DNA of 64,000 bases, from the NCBI RefSeq assembly GCF_010672455.1, contig NZ_JAAHGO010000012.1:198361-262360 (forward strand), read 5' to 3'. The stretch comes from Okeania sp. SIO2C9. GTDB taxonomy: Bacteria > Cyanobacteriota > Cyanobacteriia > Cyanobacteriales > Microcoleaceae. The notes under the pieces were generated by a model. That model made no database searches, was not told the DNA's origin, and saw only the letters and a program-made list of their open reading frames with translations. Shown here in pieces: positions 10,164 to 18,987 of the stretch. Position 1 is the stretch's first letter, and the number at the start of each line of letters is the position of its first letter. The translations under genes were made by a program, and so were the position numbers.

Positions 10164-11386
10164 GACACTTTAGATTAGACTCCCATAATCACCTGGGGTA
10201 CTATTGGTGTAATTGTAATCTGTTTTATATTTGCTAACATTTGTTTACAAATACTTCCTGTTTCTAGCTAGAAGTGTCGGCACCACCTAGTCCACAGGGT
10301 TTAACTGTCACACCTGACCACCAATAAAAAACACGATCTGACAAAGATAGAAATTTTTTTCCCTAGTTAGAATAAGTTTTATCAGCTTTCAAAGAATTTA
10401 GTAGATTCTTACCAATAATTTAATTAATGAATCCTCTCACATAGATTTAATTTTATATATATAATAACTATGATTTTCTATAAAAATACTACAGGTATTT
10501 TAGTAAGCACAGCTTTAAGCTATACTTCGCACGGATACAACTTGTGATTTTTCAATCTATAAATGGTAGTGGTAAATAAGTAATAATTTTTACAGCTTAC
10601 CTCCTGACCATGGAAAGGATGTACTAATAAATATCCTTACATATTTATCACTATCCTATAAATAATATAACTCCCTCAAGCAAAAGCTAAAATTGTGGAC
10701 TTATAAAGTATAGATATATTAAGTTAGTATGAGAGACTTACCATACTTTATCGGTAGTGTAATATTTAAGAATTATCTCACCCCTTCCCTGATTACCGTG
10801 TGTGAAATTTTTCCATCACCAGACATTGTATATTTTTACAGATTTTCTCTTATATAGCGCTGTGCGCAGCTCATCTGGCAACAGCTCCGGAAGGCAACAG
10901 GGGGAATAAATTGCTGATAATATAAGACTTTTAGCTATTTTGCCCCTCCTGCAATTTGTAAATATACCAGCGCTCATTGCTATACAATTACAATACTGGA
11001 TTTACAAGTTTTCAAGTATCTTGCTCCTAAATATATTAATAACTGTCTAGATCAAATTTCTTAGAGGAAATAAGGCCATAATTCATCTGAAACTGCTCTA
11101 CTGAAATTTTTGTGTGGGCTTCTTCGAGAACAAGCTATAAGTATTTTTACCTCAATGGAACATACATAATAAATTCTACTCTCAGCACGAGTGTATTCTG
11201 CCCGATCCTCATAATCAAAATAATAGCGATCGCCGGATTTAGTATTTCTAGTCCATTTACTCTCAACACACTTGTACTTAATTAATCTAAATATCAAATA
11301 ATCTAAATATCAAAGATCGACTTGCCTATTTGGAGATTTGCCAAGTAGAATAATAAAGAGTAATCTCAATCTCATAGTTTAAAATT
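10164..11386. other. 1.2-kb intergenic region
   Basis: AT-rich with many stops in all frames. A 78-codon frame at 11,061-11,297 (minus) has plausible composition (NTKSGDRYYFDYEDRAEYTR) but no recognised family, and could be a gene remnant. A short copy of a CAACAGCTCCGGAAGGCAACAG repeat, also at 3407-3430, is at 10,879-10,900. Nothing else is supported. Confidence 0.45.
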
Positions 11387-11460
11387 GGGTGCGTAACTCA
11401 GTTGGATAGAGTAGCGACCTTCTAAGTCGCGAGCCGCAGGTTCGAATCCTGCCGCACCCG
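11387..11460 (+). tRNA. trnR: tRNA-Arg (anticodon UCU)
   Basis: 74 bases fold as a cloverleaf. Acceptor GGGTGCG pairs with CGCACCC, with discriminator G at 11,460. The anticodon arm GCGAC/GTCGC encloses loop CTTCTAA (anticodon TCT), and the T arm GCAGG TTCGAAT CCTGC is canonical. CCA is not encoded. It reads AGA/AGG codons. Confidence 0.96.
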
Positions 11461-11561
11461 TAGATACTAAATTTAAAAAGTTCCTAGATACAGCAAGTGT
11501 TTGAGGCTTTCTCTAAAAATGATCAAACATAATTTTCATCCTACATTCCGCGGAAGGTAGT

Positions 11562-11696
11562 GGCGTGACACACCTTAAATGGTGGATTAGATGGGGGGTG
11601 TGGGGAGTGTGGGGAGTGTGGGGGGTGTGGGGAGTGTGGGGAGATCAAGACACCTAGAAACAAAAATCTATTACACAGTTTTAGGCGTGTCACGCC
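11562..11696. repeat. Inverted repeat enclosing a G-rich minisatellite
   Basis: GGCGTGACACACC (11,562-11,574) is nearly the reverse complement of GGCGTGTCACGCC (11,684-11,696). Between them, 11,593-11,642 is a run of about five GGGGAGTGT/GGGGGGTGT units. At least four G4 runs on the plus strand could support a G-quadruplex. Confidence 0.7.
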
Positions 11697-11974
11697 AGTA
11701 GTAGGGAATAGGGAATTGGGAATAACTGCTGTTTAACCCCTTGAATATTGGGTTTAATACTTCACACTTCACCTGGAGTACGCCAATTGTCATAGATATT
11801 TAATGGCCATGATAATTACCCAGATTTCTATGATTAGTTTCACGATAATTTTTGCTCGTCAAAACTCTCGGAGAAGCTCTAAATATTGAGATGACACAAA
11901 TTATGTAGATATGAGAATTTAAGCAGCAGTGCTATATTGCAGTTCAAAGTTTGCTGAGGACATTTTCAAATTCT

Positions 11975-12376
11975 TATACCAAGCGTGAAAAAAGAATGTT
12001 ACGAATAATAAGTGCGATAGAATTCAGTTCCGCTGAGGCGAACAAAAGATTTTACCGAAAAATTGTGGGTATGCGCCTCCCCCTTTAAGGGGATAATAAA
12101 GAAAAATTTTCATCTCTTTGTCAATCCTCTTCTTTTCAAGGAGAGGTAATTATTCATTATTCATTGTTGAAAGGAGATGTCCCTTTGACGAAAAAGATAA
12201 TTTATATCATGTCCGGATAATTAGTGATCAAAAAACTTTCTCCTCTTTCTCCTCTTCCTTCTTCTTCCCTGCTGACTCGGTCCTCCTGTTCGTCCCCAAT
12301 CTGACGGTTTTCCCACCTGACTTCTAATAAATAGCCTAGTTATTTGTAGCAAACATTTATCAGATTAGTATTATAC
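11975..12376. mobile_element. TATACCAA-family MITE, copy 1
   Basis: The left end TATACCAAGCGTGAAAAAAG and the right end AGATTAGTATTATA are inverted versions of each other. Copies at about 44,124-44,344, 50,695-50,948 and 56,747-56,945 share the ends and the internal AATGTTACGAATAAT and GTAGCAAACATTTAT motifs. This copy is longer, with a TTAAGGGGATAA-type repeat inside. Non-coding. Confidence 0.6.
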
Positions 12377-12511
12377 CTCAATCATAGAAATAATTTGGCT
12401 TTTGACCTTTAATATTAGACTTTTGGTTTGTACTATAAAACTGTGCTCAAGCACTAATTTCATATAAACTGTGGATTGATTAATACCACTAGGAGAACAT
12501 CGTAAATAAAA

Positions 12512-12718
12512 ATGGAAATAGGTCAGAAAGTAAAAGTAAAAGGTATTAGACAAAAGCCTATACCACCCGCAGCTATAGTTAACCAACTGAAGAAAAATCC
12601 AATTGGTACAATAAAAGAATTCAAAATGGTAGATGGTAGTGGAATTGGCTTTTGGGTAGAATTTGAAGAAAACATAGGTACTTGGTTTTTTGAAGAGGAA
12701 CTAATACCTGTCTCTTAA
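12512..12718 (+). CDS. petP: Cytochrome b6f complex subunit PetP (DUF2862)
   Basis: 68 residues, MEIGQKVKVKGIRQKPIPPA... with an SH3-like DUF2862 core and the conserved segments GTIKEFKMVDGSGIGFWVEF and TWFFEEELIPV. PetP is a small soluble subunit that binds the stromal/cytoplasmic face of cytochrome b6f in cyanobacteria and red algae and affects linear electron flow. Length and both ends fit the family. An AGGAG at 12,491 is 16 bases from the ATG, further than usual, so the ribosome-binding site is uncertain. Confidence 0.82.
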   Translation: MEIGQKVKVKGIRQKPIPPAAIVNQLKKNPIGTIKEFKMVDGSGIGFWVEFEENIGTWFFEEELIPVS

Positions 12719-12726
12719 GAGATTCT

Positions 12727-12837
12727 ATAGCAGAAGACAGAAGGCAAAAGGCAGAAGGCAGAAGGCAGAAGAAAAAATCTGGCGTTGTCTGAGTTTTCAG
12801 CTTTTGATATGTCTTCTCCTTTCCTTCGACTGCTATA
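12727..12837. repeat. TATAGCAG...CTGCTATA inverted-repeat element
   Basis: The ends TATAGCAGAAG and TTCGACTGCTATA are imperfect inverted repeats, with a GGCAGAA microsatellite and a CTGGCGTTGTCTGAG core inside. Similar sequence lies at 59,558-59,656 and, partly, at about 825-905. It sits right after petP. Confidence 0.6.
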
Positions 12838-12931
12838 AAAGTAGAGCATTAGGGATAATACTGATAGAGGATAAAAAAAGTATTATTTTTAGTATAAGTT
12901 CCTATCATAAGTTACTTATCCCTATGAAAAC

Positions 12932-12997
12932 GGGAGCAAGATGCTCCCACTGGCTATACCTTGGCCAAAATAATTAGAATGGGAGCAAGATGCTCCC
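12932..12997 (-). terminator. Tandem stem-loops downstream of nrdJ
   Basis: Two identical hairpins, GGGAGCAAGATGCTCCC, lie at 12,932-12,948 and 12,981-12,997, within 80 bases of the nrdJ stop. On the minus strand the nearer one is followed by an AT-rich ATTCTAATTATTTT stretch. They may end nrdJ transcription or protect its 3' end. A related GGGAGCA...TGCTCCC hairpin occurs at about 31,560. Confidence 0.5.
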
Positions 12998-13010
12998 ACT
13001 GGTTATACCA

Positions 13011-15326
13011 TTACAATGCATCGGTAGAACCTTTCAACTCACAAACCATTCCAGAACAAGCGGGGTCTTGAGGTCCCATCTCTGGTAATTCACTCGCTAA
13101 CACATAAGCATTCATCAACTCTGAAAAATTATCGGACTTGCGACGACGCAATACATCTTCTTGCATTTTTTCATATTCCTCCTCAGATATATGTTCAAAT
13201 GGCAACCGGGGAAATGGTGCATCAAACCGCGCCAACAATGCTGAGGAAATATAACCTTCATCATCGCGAATTGCTTCATAAATGCGTTTGCCCAAAGGTT
13301 CGATTTCTGCCTCCGTTAATAAAATGGTACTGCTGCTGTTGTGAGTTGTCCAATGTTGTTGTACTCCCATGTAAAAGTCAAACATCGCAGTAGCGCTGAA
13401 CTTCTCAATGGCAATTTCTTCAACTCCAGGTAAATCTATCCAAGATACCTGTACTGGAATTTCTACTAACCATTCTTTAGCGCGATCGTCAAAAGGATCG
13501 TTCAGTAAATTTCCATTTTCATCTTTGCTTGACTGTCCTGGAATCACGGAATAACCATAGTCAAGACAAGCTAATGCTACGGGGTCGTTTTTGGCAAAAG
13601 TAATTCGTCGTACCCAGCGCAACCCAAAAGGTGGGTGCCAACCGGGAGCTGCATTTGTTAATAGAGATTTGGTATTATGTGACTTCAAAGCACCTTGCCA
13701 ATACCAGGAGTCGTTATCATCTATACCCTCAATGGCAAAATCGTAAGAGTAGTCACACACTGCTCCAATATTAACAGACTCAATTTTGTATGGTGAAAAA
13801 CTGAATATGCGCTTAGGTGGAAGTAGGGGTTGTTCCTGACATTTGATACTCTGTTGATTGAGATCATCTAAAGCGTCAGCATTAGACAACATTGGACTCA
13901 GACATAATCCCCACATATCCTTCTGTTGTGATTGCAAGTTCTCACCTTTAGTATTCTGATATATGCTGAAACAGAGTCCGATCGCTTCTCCTATTTGTTG
14001 TAGGTTGCTAATAAAATCAGAGCTAGCTGAATCTATGGATAGTTTTCCATCCTTACGCACACATCCATCAGTATCTATCAGACCACAGAAAAATGATAGC
14101 AAGGTAGCTCGTGAGGAACGACGTAAACTCACAGGTATCCGGTCTAAGTCTTTACTTTTCTCAGTTTTTGCAAGTTGGTTTAGGTGTAACCAGTCAAATA
14201 ACTGTCGAGAAGCAAAGGACAATTCAAAACGACCGTTACCAAGGTCATTTATATTGCCTGCGATGCCAAATAATTTTTTGCCCTTTTCTTGGAGGCGATG
14301 CAAAATATCAAGTCTACTATGAGAAAAATGAATTCGATATTTATTCTCAGGACTTACGCAAATTGACTTTTCAACCACCATTTGTAGGGGCGAATGGCAT
14401 TCGCCCTCCCTATATGTAGAGTCTCTGCGTAAGTCCTGATTCTGAGAAATGCAACCATTCCCAAACAAACAACCTAAAAAGTAAGCTAGGTCTGAAGTCA
14501 TAGTTGCAGGAGTCACGATTTCTTTGGTTAATACACCACGGTTATGACCTAATGTTTGAGAATGTTTTACCCTGGTATAATTTTCTAACTGCAAGGGTAT
14601 TAGTAAGGCATTTTCTTGTTTTTGATATTCACCAATACTGTAGTCAAGCAACATTCCTGGTTGAAGATCGCAAGCATATACCCACTTACCTTCGACGCTC
14701 ATCCGATGGTTGGGAGTCATGCGTAATGTCCGACCATTAGCTAGTTTGATTTCTACAAGTTCCAGTGGTTGATTAGCGATCGCTGTGGATGCTCCTATTC
14801 CATTGCGAACGGTTAATTCTAATCCTACTGTTTCTCCACTACCAGGTGCTACTATTTCATCTGCATAGAGTAAACCTTGGTTAAATATTCTCAATGCTGT
14901 TTTGTCAAGACAACCGGAAGGTTGAACTGTTGTACAACGGTTTGGACGTTTGAGGTTGTGGCGATCGCAATATTCCCACACTACCTGATGGACTATTTCG
15001 CGCCAACGACTTAAATATTCTGCTTCCTGTTGTTTAAACTCTAGACCTTGAGCGGTTGTTGGACGACCTGCTTGCCACCAACGCAACCATTCAATGCCAA
15101 AAGCTTTTACACAAAAGTCAAATAAACCTGTAAAAGATACTCCCACAATTGGGTCTAATTCTCGACTATAACGATAGCGAGGTTCGACGAATTTATGGTT
15201 AAGTAAGGTTGCCACAGAAAGGGCGCCAGCAGTAAAAGCTTCCTCCTGTTCTTTATGATTATTTGGGTCAATTTGATTCAGATGAATTTCTGACAAATTG
15301 CAGTGGAAGTTTGAGCCAATAATTTC
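13011..15326 (-). CDS. nrdJ: Class II ribonucleotide reductase, exon 2 (C-terminal part, with intein 2)
   Basis: Second exon of the adenosylcobalamin-dependent ribonucleoside-triphosphate reductase. It resumes as EIIGSNFHCNLSEIHLNQ directly after the intron, continues to TTVQPSG, is interrupted by intein 2, and resumes TKSLLTNAAPGWHPPFG. It ends with the redox pair CSGMVC close to the C-terminus, which in this family re-reduces the active-site disulphide. Without inteins and intron the protein would be about 765 residues (407 + 358), close to Lactobacillus RTPR. The frame taken alone appears to start at a TTG (15,329) that is really the last intron bases. It turns over ribonucleotides in the cytoplasm. 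Confidence 0.9.
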   Translation of the reverse strand, partial: EIIGSNFHCNLSEIHLNQIDPNNHKEQEEAFTAGALSVATLLNHKFVEPRYRYSRELDPIVGVSFTGLFDFCVKAFGIEWLRWWQAGRPTTAQGLEFKQQEAEYLSRWREIVHQVVWEYCDRHNLKRPNRCTTVQPSGCLDKTALRIFNQGLLYADEIVAPGSGETVGLELTVRNGIGASTAIANQPLELVEIKLANGRTLRMTPNHRMSVEGKWVYACDLQPGMLLDYSIGEYQKQENALLIPLQLENYTRVKHSQTLGHNRGVLTKEIVTPATMTSDLAYFLGCLFGNGCISQNQDLRRDSTYREGECHSPLQMVVEKSICVSPENKYRIHFSHSRLDILHRLQEKGKKLFGIAGNINDLGNGRFELSFASRQLFDWLHLNQLAKTEKSKDLDRIPVSLRRSSRATLLSFFCGLIDTDGCVRKDGKLSIDSASSDFISNLQQIGEAIGLCFSIYQNTKGENLQSQQKDMWGLCLSPMLSNADALDDLNQQSIKCQEQPLLPPKRIFSFSPYKIESVNIGAVCDYSYDFAIEGIDDNDSWYWQGALKSHNTKSLLTNAAPGWHPPFGLRWVRRITFAKNDPVALACLDYGYSVIPGQSSKDENGNLLNDPFDDRAKEWLVEIPVQVSWIDLPGVEEIAIEKFSATAMFDFYMGVQQHWTTHNSSSTILLTEAEIEPLGKRIYEAIRDDEGYISSALLARFDAPFPRLPFEHISEEEYEKMQEDVLRRRKSDNFSELMNAYVLASELPEMGPQDPACSGMVCELKGSTDAL
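13674..14912 (-). other. Intein 2 of NrdJ (413 residues, LAGLIDADG type, disrupted by a MITE)
   Basis: Inserted between QPSG and TKSLLT. It starts with Cys (CLDKTALRIF), has a block B-like TPNHRMSVEGKWVYACDLQPG, two dodecapeptide motifs, LAYFLGCLFGNGCI (degenerate: Asn replaces Asp) and LSFFCGLIDTDGCV, and ends with ALKSHN before Thr+1. Terminal residues C1, H-N and T+1 suit protein splicing. A 91-bp repeat plus a 5-bp duplication adds 32 residues just after the first, degenerate endonuclease motif. I infer that splicing persists while the endonuclease is probably dead. Confidence 0.85.
14348..14438. mobile_element. CAGGACTTACGCA MITE, 91 bp, inside intein 2
   Basis: 13-bp perfect terminal inverted repeats CAGGACTTACGCA / TGCGTAAGTCCTG enclose a CGAATGGCATTCGCC palindrome. 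A 5-bp target duplication ATTCT flanks it (14,343-14,347 and 14,439-14,443). Element plus duplication is 96 bp, exactly 32 codons, and no stop is introduced in the intein frame. Confidence 0.92.
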
Positions 15327-16584
15327 CAATTTTTTTGTTATCCTAAAGGCTTTTTATCCTCTAGTTCTACAGATTCATTTCCCTGTAGTTCCGAGTACAT
15401 TTTCTACAAGTGAATGAAAGTAAAAAAGAATTTCTTTGCGATTAGTTTGATATCCAAGAAGAGCTTTACTTACTGTTCTTTCATCTTTAATGCCAAATTC
15501 TTTTTCAATTTGGTCATAAAATGGTCTAAGAACTGATATGATTTTATTGACTTTACAACTTAGGATAGATTGAGCATGGTTTTTAGCAAAATCTAAAGCT
15601 AACTTTTGGATTAGGAAAGATTTATCGCCAGAGATTTTCGAGAACTTAGCAGTATTTGAGCAACTATAAGAGCAATATTTTTGAGGTTTATTCTTTCTAA
15701 ACAGAACCTCAAACTCTTTTCCACAATGGTGACAGGTAACAAAAACTTGATACTGTCTAAGCAAGTTATAAGCTTTCAACCGTTCATTTTGTTTCTGTAC
15801 CTTTGCACTGTTTCTTCTACCCTCCAACCATTTACTTTTATACTCTGAATCTTTCATCCTAGATTTTGCTTTAGCAGAAATTTTAGCTCTAGTGATATTG
15901 GAAACCTTGGCTCCATAACGTGAGTTATTTTTACCTGAAGTATCCATACCCAAACCTTTCGCTATTTGTTTCCACTCTTGTTTTAGATGCTCATAAACCA
16001 TTGGTGTAGAAGCAATTAACTGTCTCAAGTCTTTTTCTTGAATTATTTTAACTGTAACCCCGTAGTCTTTTTCAAAACACTTTATTCGGGGTAAATCAGT
16101 TTGATAATTAAAACCACCTTTTACCTCAACATAAGAGCCATCAGAAAGCATGAAATCAGGTTTGTATGATCCACCTGTAGATAGGTCGAAAATTTTGACT
16201 TCGTATTCCCAGTGGATTTCTTTGTAATCAAGGTATCTGGCATAAATATACTCTAAAGTTGACTTGAGATAGTGTCCTCTATAATGACCGCAATAGGTTC
16301 TTCCATTCATATCTTGTAGCCCGACACTCTTGGGGAATTTATATTCTCTATAATATCCTAAAATTTCAAAATAAAGTAACTATAAATATTACTTTTTTCT
16401 GAGTTATTACTAACATCAAAATAATCAATGTAATGATTTTTTGATTAATTTTAAGGATATGTTGTAGAGTTTCATTCCCTACTCTGTACGGTGCTAGAAG
16501 GTGTTATCCTCTCTAGTTACCACGGGATTGGCATCGCAGCTTTCCCCGTTTTTGCCGGGTGATTAACGTGAGGCAAAATCAACT
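15327..16584 (-). ncRNA. Group I-type self-splicing intron in nrdJ (1,258 nt)
   Basis: Exon 1 ends ...AACCCGTGTGGT and exon 2 starts GAAATTATTGGC, so splicing restores the catalytic loop NPCGEIIG. The exon ends in U and the intron ends in G, as in group I introns. An internal guide GCCTCACG, ten bases into the intron, pairs with exon CGTGTGGT and gives the diagnostic U.G pair at the splice site (P1, 7 of 8 pairs). A P4-like pairing ACGGG/CCCGT surrounds AAAGCTGCGATGCC. The unspliced frame meets TGA two codons into the intron. I did not resolve P7, so the subgroup is open. Confidence 0.85.
15375..16310 (-). CDS. Intron-encoded PD-(D/E)XK homing endonuclease with NUMOD3 and zinc finger
   Basis: 311 residues inside the nrdJ intron. 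Residues about 25-70 contain a PD-(D/E)XK nuclease core, YKPDFMLSDGSYVEVKG, preceded by Glu in LEYIYARYLDYKEIHWEYEV, as in the I-Ssp6803I group of cyanobacterial intron endonucleases. Residues about 128-150 (NNSRYGAKVSNITRAKISAK) resemble a NUMOD3 DNA-binding repeat, and CHHCGKEF...KYCSYSC near 194-220 is a zinc-binding pair. It would cut intronless nrdJ alleles and drive intron homing. The core looks complete, so it may be active. Its stop is 48 bases from the 3' splice site. Confidence 0.82.
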   Translation of the reverse strand: MNGRTYCGHYRGHYLKSTLEYIYARYLDYKEIHWEYEVKIFDLSTGGSYKPDFMLSDGSYVEVKGGFNYQTDLPRIKCFEKDYGVTVKIIQEKDLRQLIASTPMVYEHLKQEWKQIAKGLGMDTSGKNNSRYGAKVSNITRAKISAKAKSRMKDSEYKSKWLEGRRNSAKVQKQNERLKAYNLLRQYQVFVTCHHCGKEFEVLFRKNKPQKYCSYSCSNTAKFSKISGDKSFLIQKLALDFAKNHAQSILSCKVNKIISVLRPFYDQIEKEFGIKDERTVSKALLGYQTNRKEILFYFHSLVENVLGTTGK

Positions 16585-18987
16585 ACCACACGGGTTTAAC
16601 CCTAATCTTGCTAACCGATGTTCGAGTTCATCATTACTAATATTTGGATAGTGTTCTTGAAACCATTTTTTGGCATTATCTTCTCCATAAGCTTTCAGGA
16701 AATCTCTCTTTATTTCTGGGGTTGAAACTAGATCGCGATTAGCACGAGCAACTGCTTCACCTGCCCACTGAATCGCACCTTCACCAGAATAAAACTGTTT
16801 TCTCACCGCCTCAACAGATTCTTCTAATGTTGGTTTGTGATGGAAAACATGGGTATGATTTGCCATTCGCAGAGCATCTCTTTCTGGATCAATTCCCCAG
16901 TTACCGTTTTCATCTTGTCGCCAGAGATTATCCTTCGCTACAGCAAAGAGGCGATCGCTACTATTTCCTTGCCTCATACCCGCACTGTTGGCCACTAAAA
17001 CTCCTTCACAAACAAATTCATGGATACTGGCAACTTCAATATCATAAGTTGATGCTTCTCTCACATCCATCTCAACTTTTTTCACTTTTACTGGAATCAA
17101 ATCTGTAGCATCAGCGACAAATTTCTTCACAGTAGGAGCAATCATTTGCTTTTGAGAGTTGTTCCAGTGATATTGATAAGTATTTACCAAAGGTCTAACC
17201 ATTTCCTTTGGAAATCCATGATCTTTGAAACATTTAGGGCGATTTCGTTTTTGTACTGGAAACTGAGTAGAGTAACTCATCATTAGTTTTTCTACTGCTT
17301 CAAAAGCACTCTCACCTACAGTTACTAACTCACCTTCCGACTTTCCAGTTCGCTTGCGCACCGAACCACACAATCTCGTGGTAATTCCTAAAGATGCGTA
17401 TAATGCTTGCACCTGTCGCAGAAAGTCTTGGTAAACTGAAGCTACCAGTACACCCTGAGAATGACAACCATCTGCGTCTGCTAAACCTGCTAAATAAGCT
17501 TGACGAATTTCTTTTGTTCCCATCAAAATACAGTCAGGAATCGTAATAGAAGTAAATGACTGTTTAAACTGTGAGAGATATTTATTCAGAATGCTGCTAT
17601 TTAACTGAAGTTCATAAGCTGTGGTTTTACATTGTTCTGGGGTTCTCAGTGTATGTGTTTCCAAACCAAATTCTTGAGCAACATTAATCAGTCGTTCCAG
17701 AATTTCCGGACTATCCTGGTGGACTCGAAATATGACTCGCGTTCCATCTGAGGCAATCGATCCATCTCCATGCAAATATCCCAGAAAATAAGCAACTTCA
17801 CTGGTAAGAGCGGGTACTGTTATTGATTTTGCACCATGGGAAGTGACGCCTTTCAACTCAGGGAGTTCGGTGGGAGTACCGGGTATTGCTTGAGGCACAA
17901 AAATCAGGCGATCACCCTCTTGCAAGTCTTTAGCTTTTATCATTTTATAGTTACCATACAAATCTTGCAGCACGGCAACTTTATGATCGGCAGTACATTC
18001 AAAATATCCGTCTTCTGTTTGAATTCGAGATAAAGACTGAGTACCCTGATCAAAGAAATTTGTTACAGGATAAAATCCTTTGCTGGTTAATACGCGATCG
18101 CCTATCCGAATTTTTTCAATAGATACTAACCCCGATGTTGTATGTACTAAGGAACCTTCTGGTAAACAGCGGCGAATATTTCCGGCGACAATTGTCACTG
18201 CTGCTTCATCAATTAACAAACAACACTCCACAGAATTTAATTGTCGCCCAACTGCTTGATTTAAAATATTCCCACAACGTTGATACAATTCTGGCAATTT
18301 TACCGGGTTCGCAACACCACCAAATCCTTTTAACTGTTCTCCCGCAGGTCTAACATCGCTCAAATCAATAATGACTTTGACTTCACCGGAAAATCGTTCA
18401 TCGGTTGACAATTCTAACAAAGCTTGATACGAACCTACCCAACCTTGACGACTGTCTCCAACATAAATTTCTACCTGGTCTCCATCGAATTTTAGTTCTG
18501 TGAACTCCCGACGTAATTCAGCAGGAGTAGAACCAATTTCACCCCGCAATGTCAGATTTAATTGATTTCTAATTGGTGGCAGTTGATTTATATAATCTCC
18601 TTCCAATACTGCTCCGGTACCGCAACCCATCATTGCTAAGTCCATTAATAGACCAAAGGCACGCCAGTCCATTATATTTGTGGACGAACAATTATAGGCC
18701 CCTGAAAAATTTTGTGGTTGTGTAATCCATTCTGTGCCACCGACCCACAACCAACGGCCAGAGGACATGGCCTTTAGTTGACTTTGCATCCGATAGAGTA
18801 AGTCTGTTTCTTCGGGGGTCAGTTGGCCTAACTTTCTCAGGCCATTAATCGTGCGATCGCATACTTCTACCCAAGTCTCACGGCCATTTTCTGTTTTACG
18901 GCTATAAGTTCGATAGAATACTGGATTTGCTGTAGGTGCTGTTTCGGGAAATTCACCCTGATTTACTCTCTCTAGTTCTCGTACCAT
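16585..18987 (-). CDS. nrdJ: Class II ribonucleotide reductase, exon 1 (N-terminal part, with intein 1)
   Basis: First exon of the B12-dependent reductase that makes deoxynucleotides. It starts MVRELERVNQGEFPETAPTA, and contains WVEVCDRTINGLRKLGQL, the GRWLWVGGTEWI segment, NFSGAYNCSSTNIMDWRAFG and MGCGTGAVLE typical of the monomeric RTPR type, then GNIRR, intein 1, and SAGMRQGNSSDR. It ends at the active-site loop LGLNPCG, where the catalytic Cys lies, and is joined to exon 2 by intron splicing. Without splicing, translation would stop after NPCGS. No cobalamin riboswitch is apparent in the upstream 200 bases. Confidence 0.92.
16987..18168 (-). other. Intein 1 of NrdJ (394 residues, LAGLIDADG type, apparently intact)
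   Basis: Inserted between GNIRR and SAGMRQGN. It begins CLPEGSLVHTTSGLVSIEKI (block A), has TADHKVAVL (block B), two endonuclease motifs VAYFLGYLHGDGSI and QAYLAGLADADGCH with both acidic residues, and ends VASIHEFVCEGVLVAN with Ser+1 (blocks F and G). The penultimate residue before the terminal Asn is Ala instead of the usual His, a known variation. Splicing and homing functions both look plausible. Confidence 0.9.

Larger units (their letters stand above)
11461..12511. other. Repeat-rich intergenic region between tRNA-Arg and petP
   Basis: Contains an inverted-repeat element with a G-rich minisatellite (11,562-11,696) and a long copy of the TATACCAA repeat family (about 11,975-12,376). The 69-codon plus-strand frame at 12,118-12,327 lies within repeat sequence and is not counted as a gene. 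Confidence 0.6.

Noticed and set aside
11061-11297. 78-codon minus-strand frame
   Set aside because: Composition is acceptable, but there is no ribosome-binding site, partner or recognised family; left as a possible remnant only.
12977-12997. B12 or other riboswitch linked to nrdJ
   Set aside because: The hairpins here are downstream of the gene, and no cobalamin-box-like sequence was found in the 200 bases upstream of its start.
15327-16584. Group II intron as an alternative for the nrdJ interruption
   Set aside because: No GUGYG-like 5' end, no domain V-like AGC...hairpin near the 3' end and no reverse transcriptase; the U.G splice-site pair and terminal G fit group I.
13011-18987. Two separate ribonucleotide reductase genes
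   Set aside because: The N- and C-terminal halves are complementary, in the same order, and join perfectly at NPCG|EIIG after intron removal.
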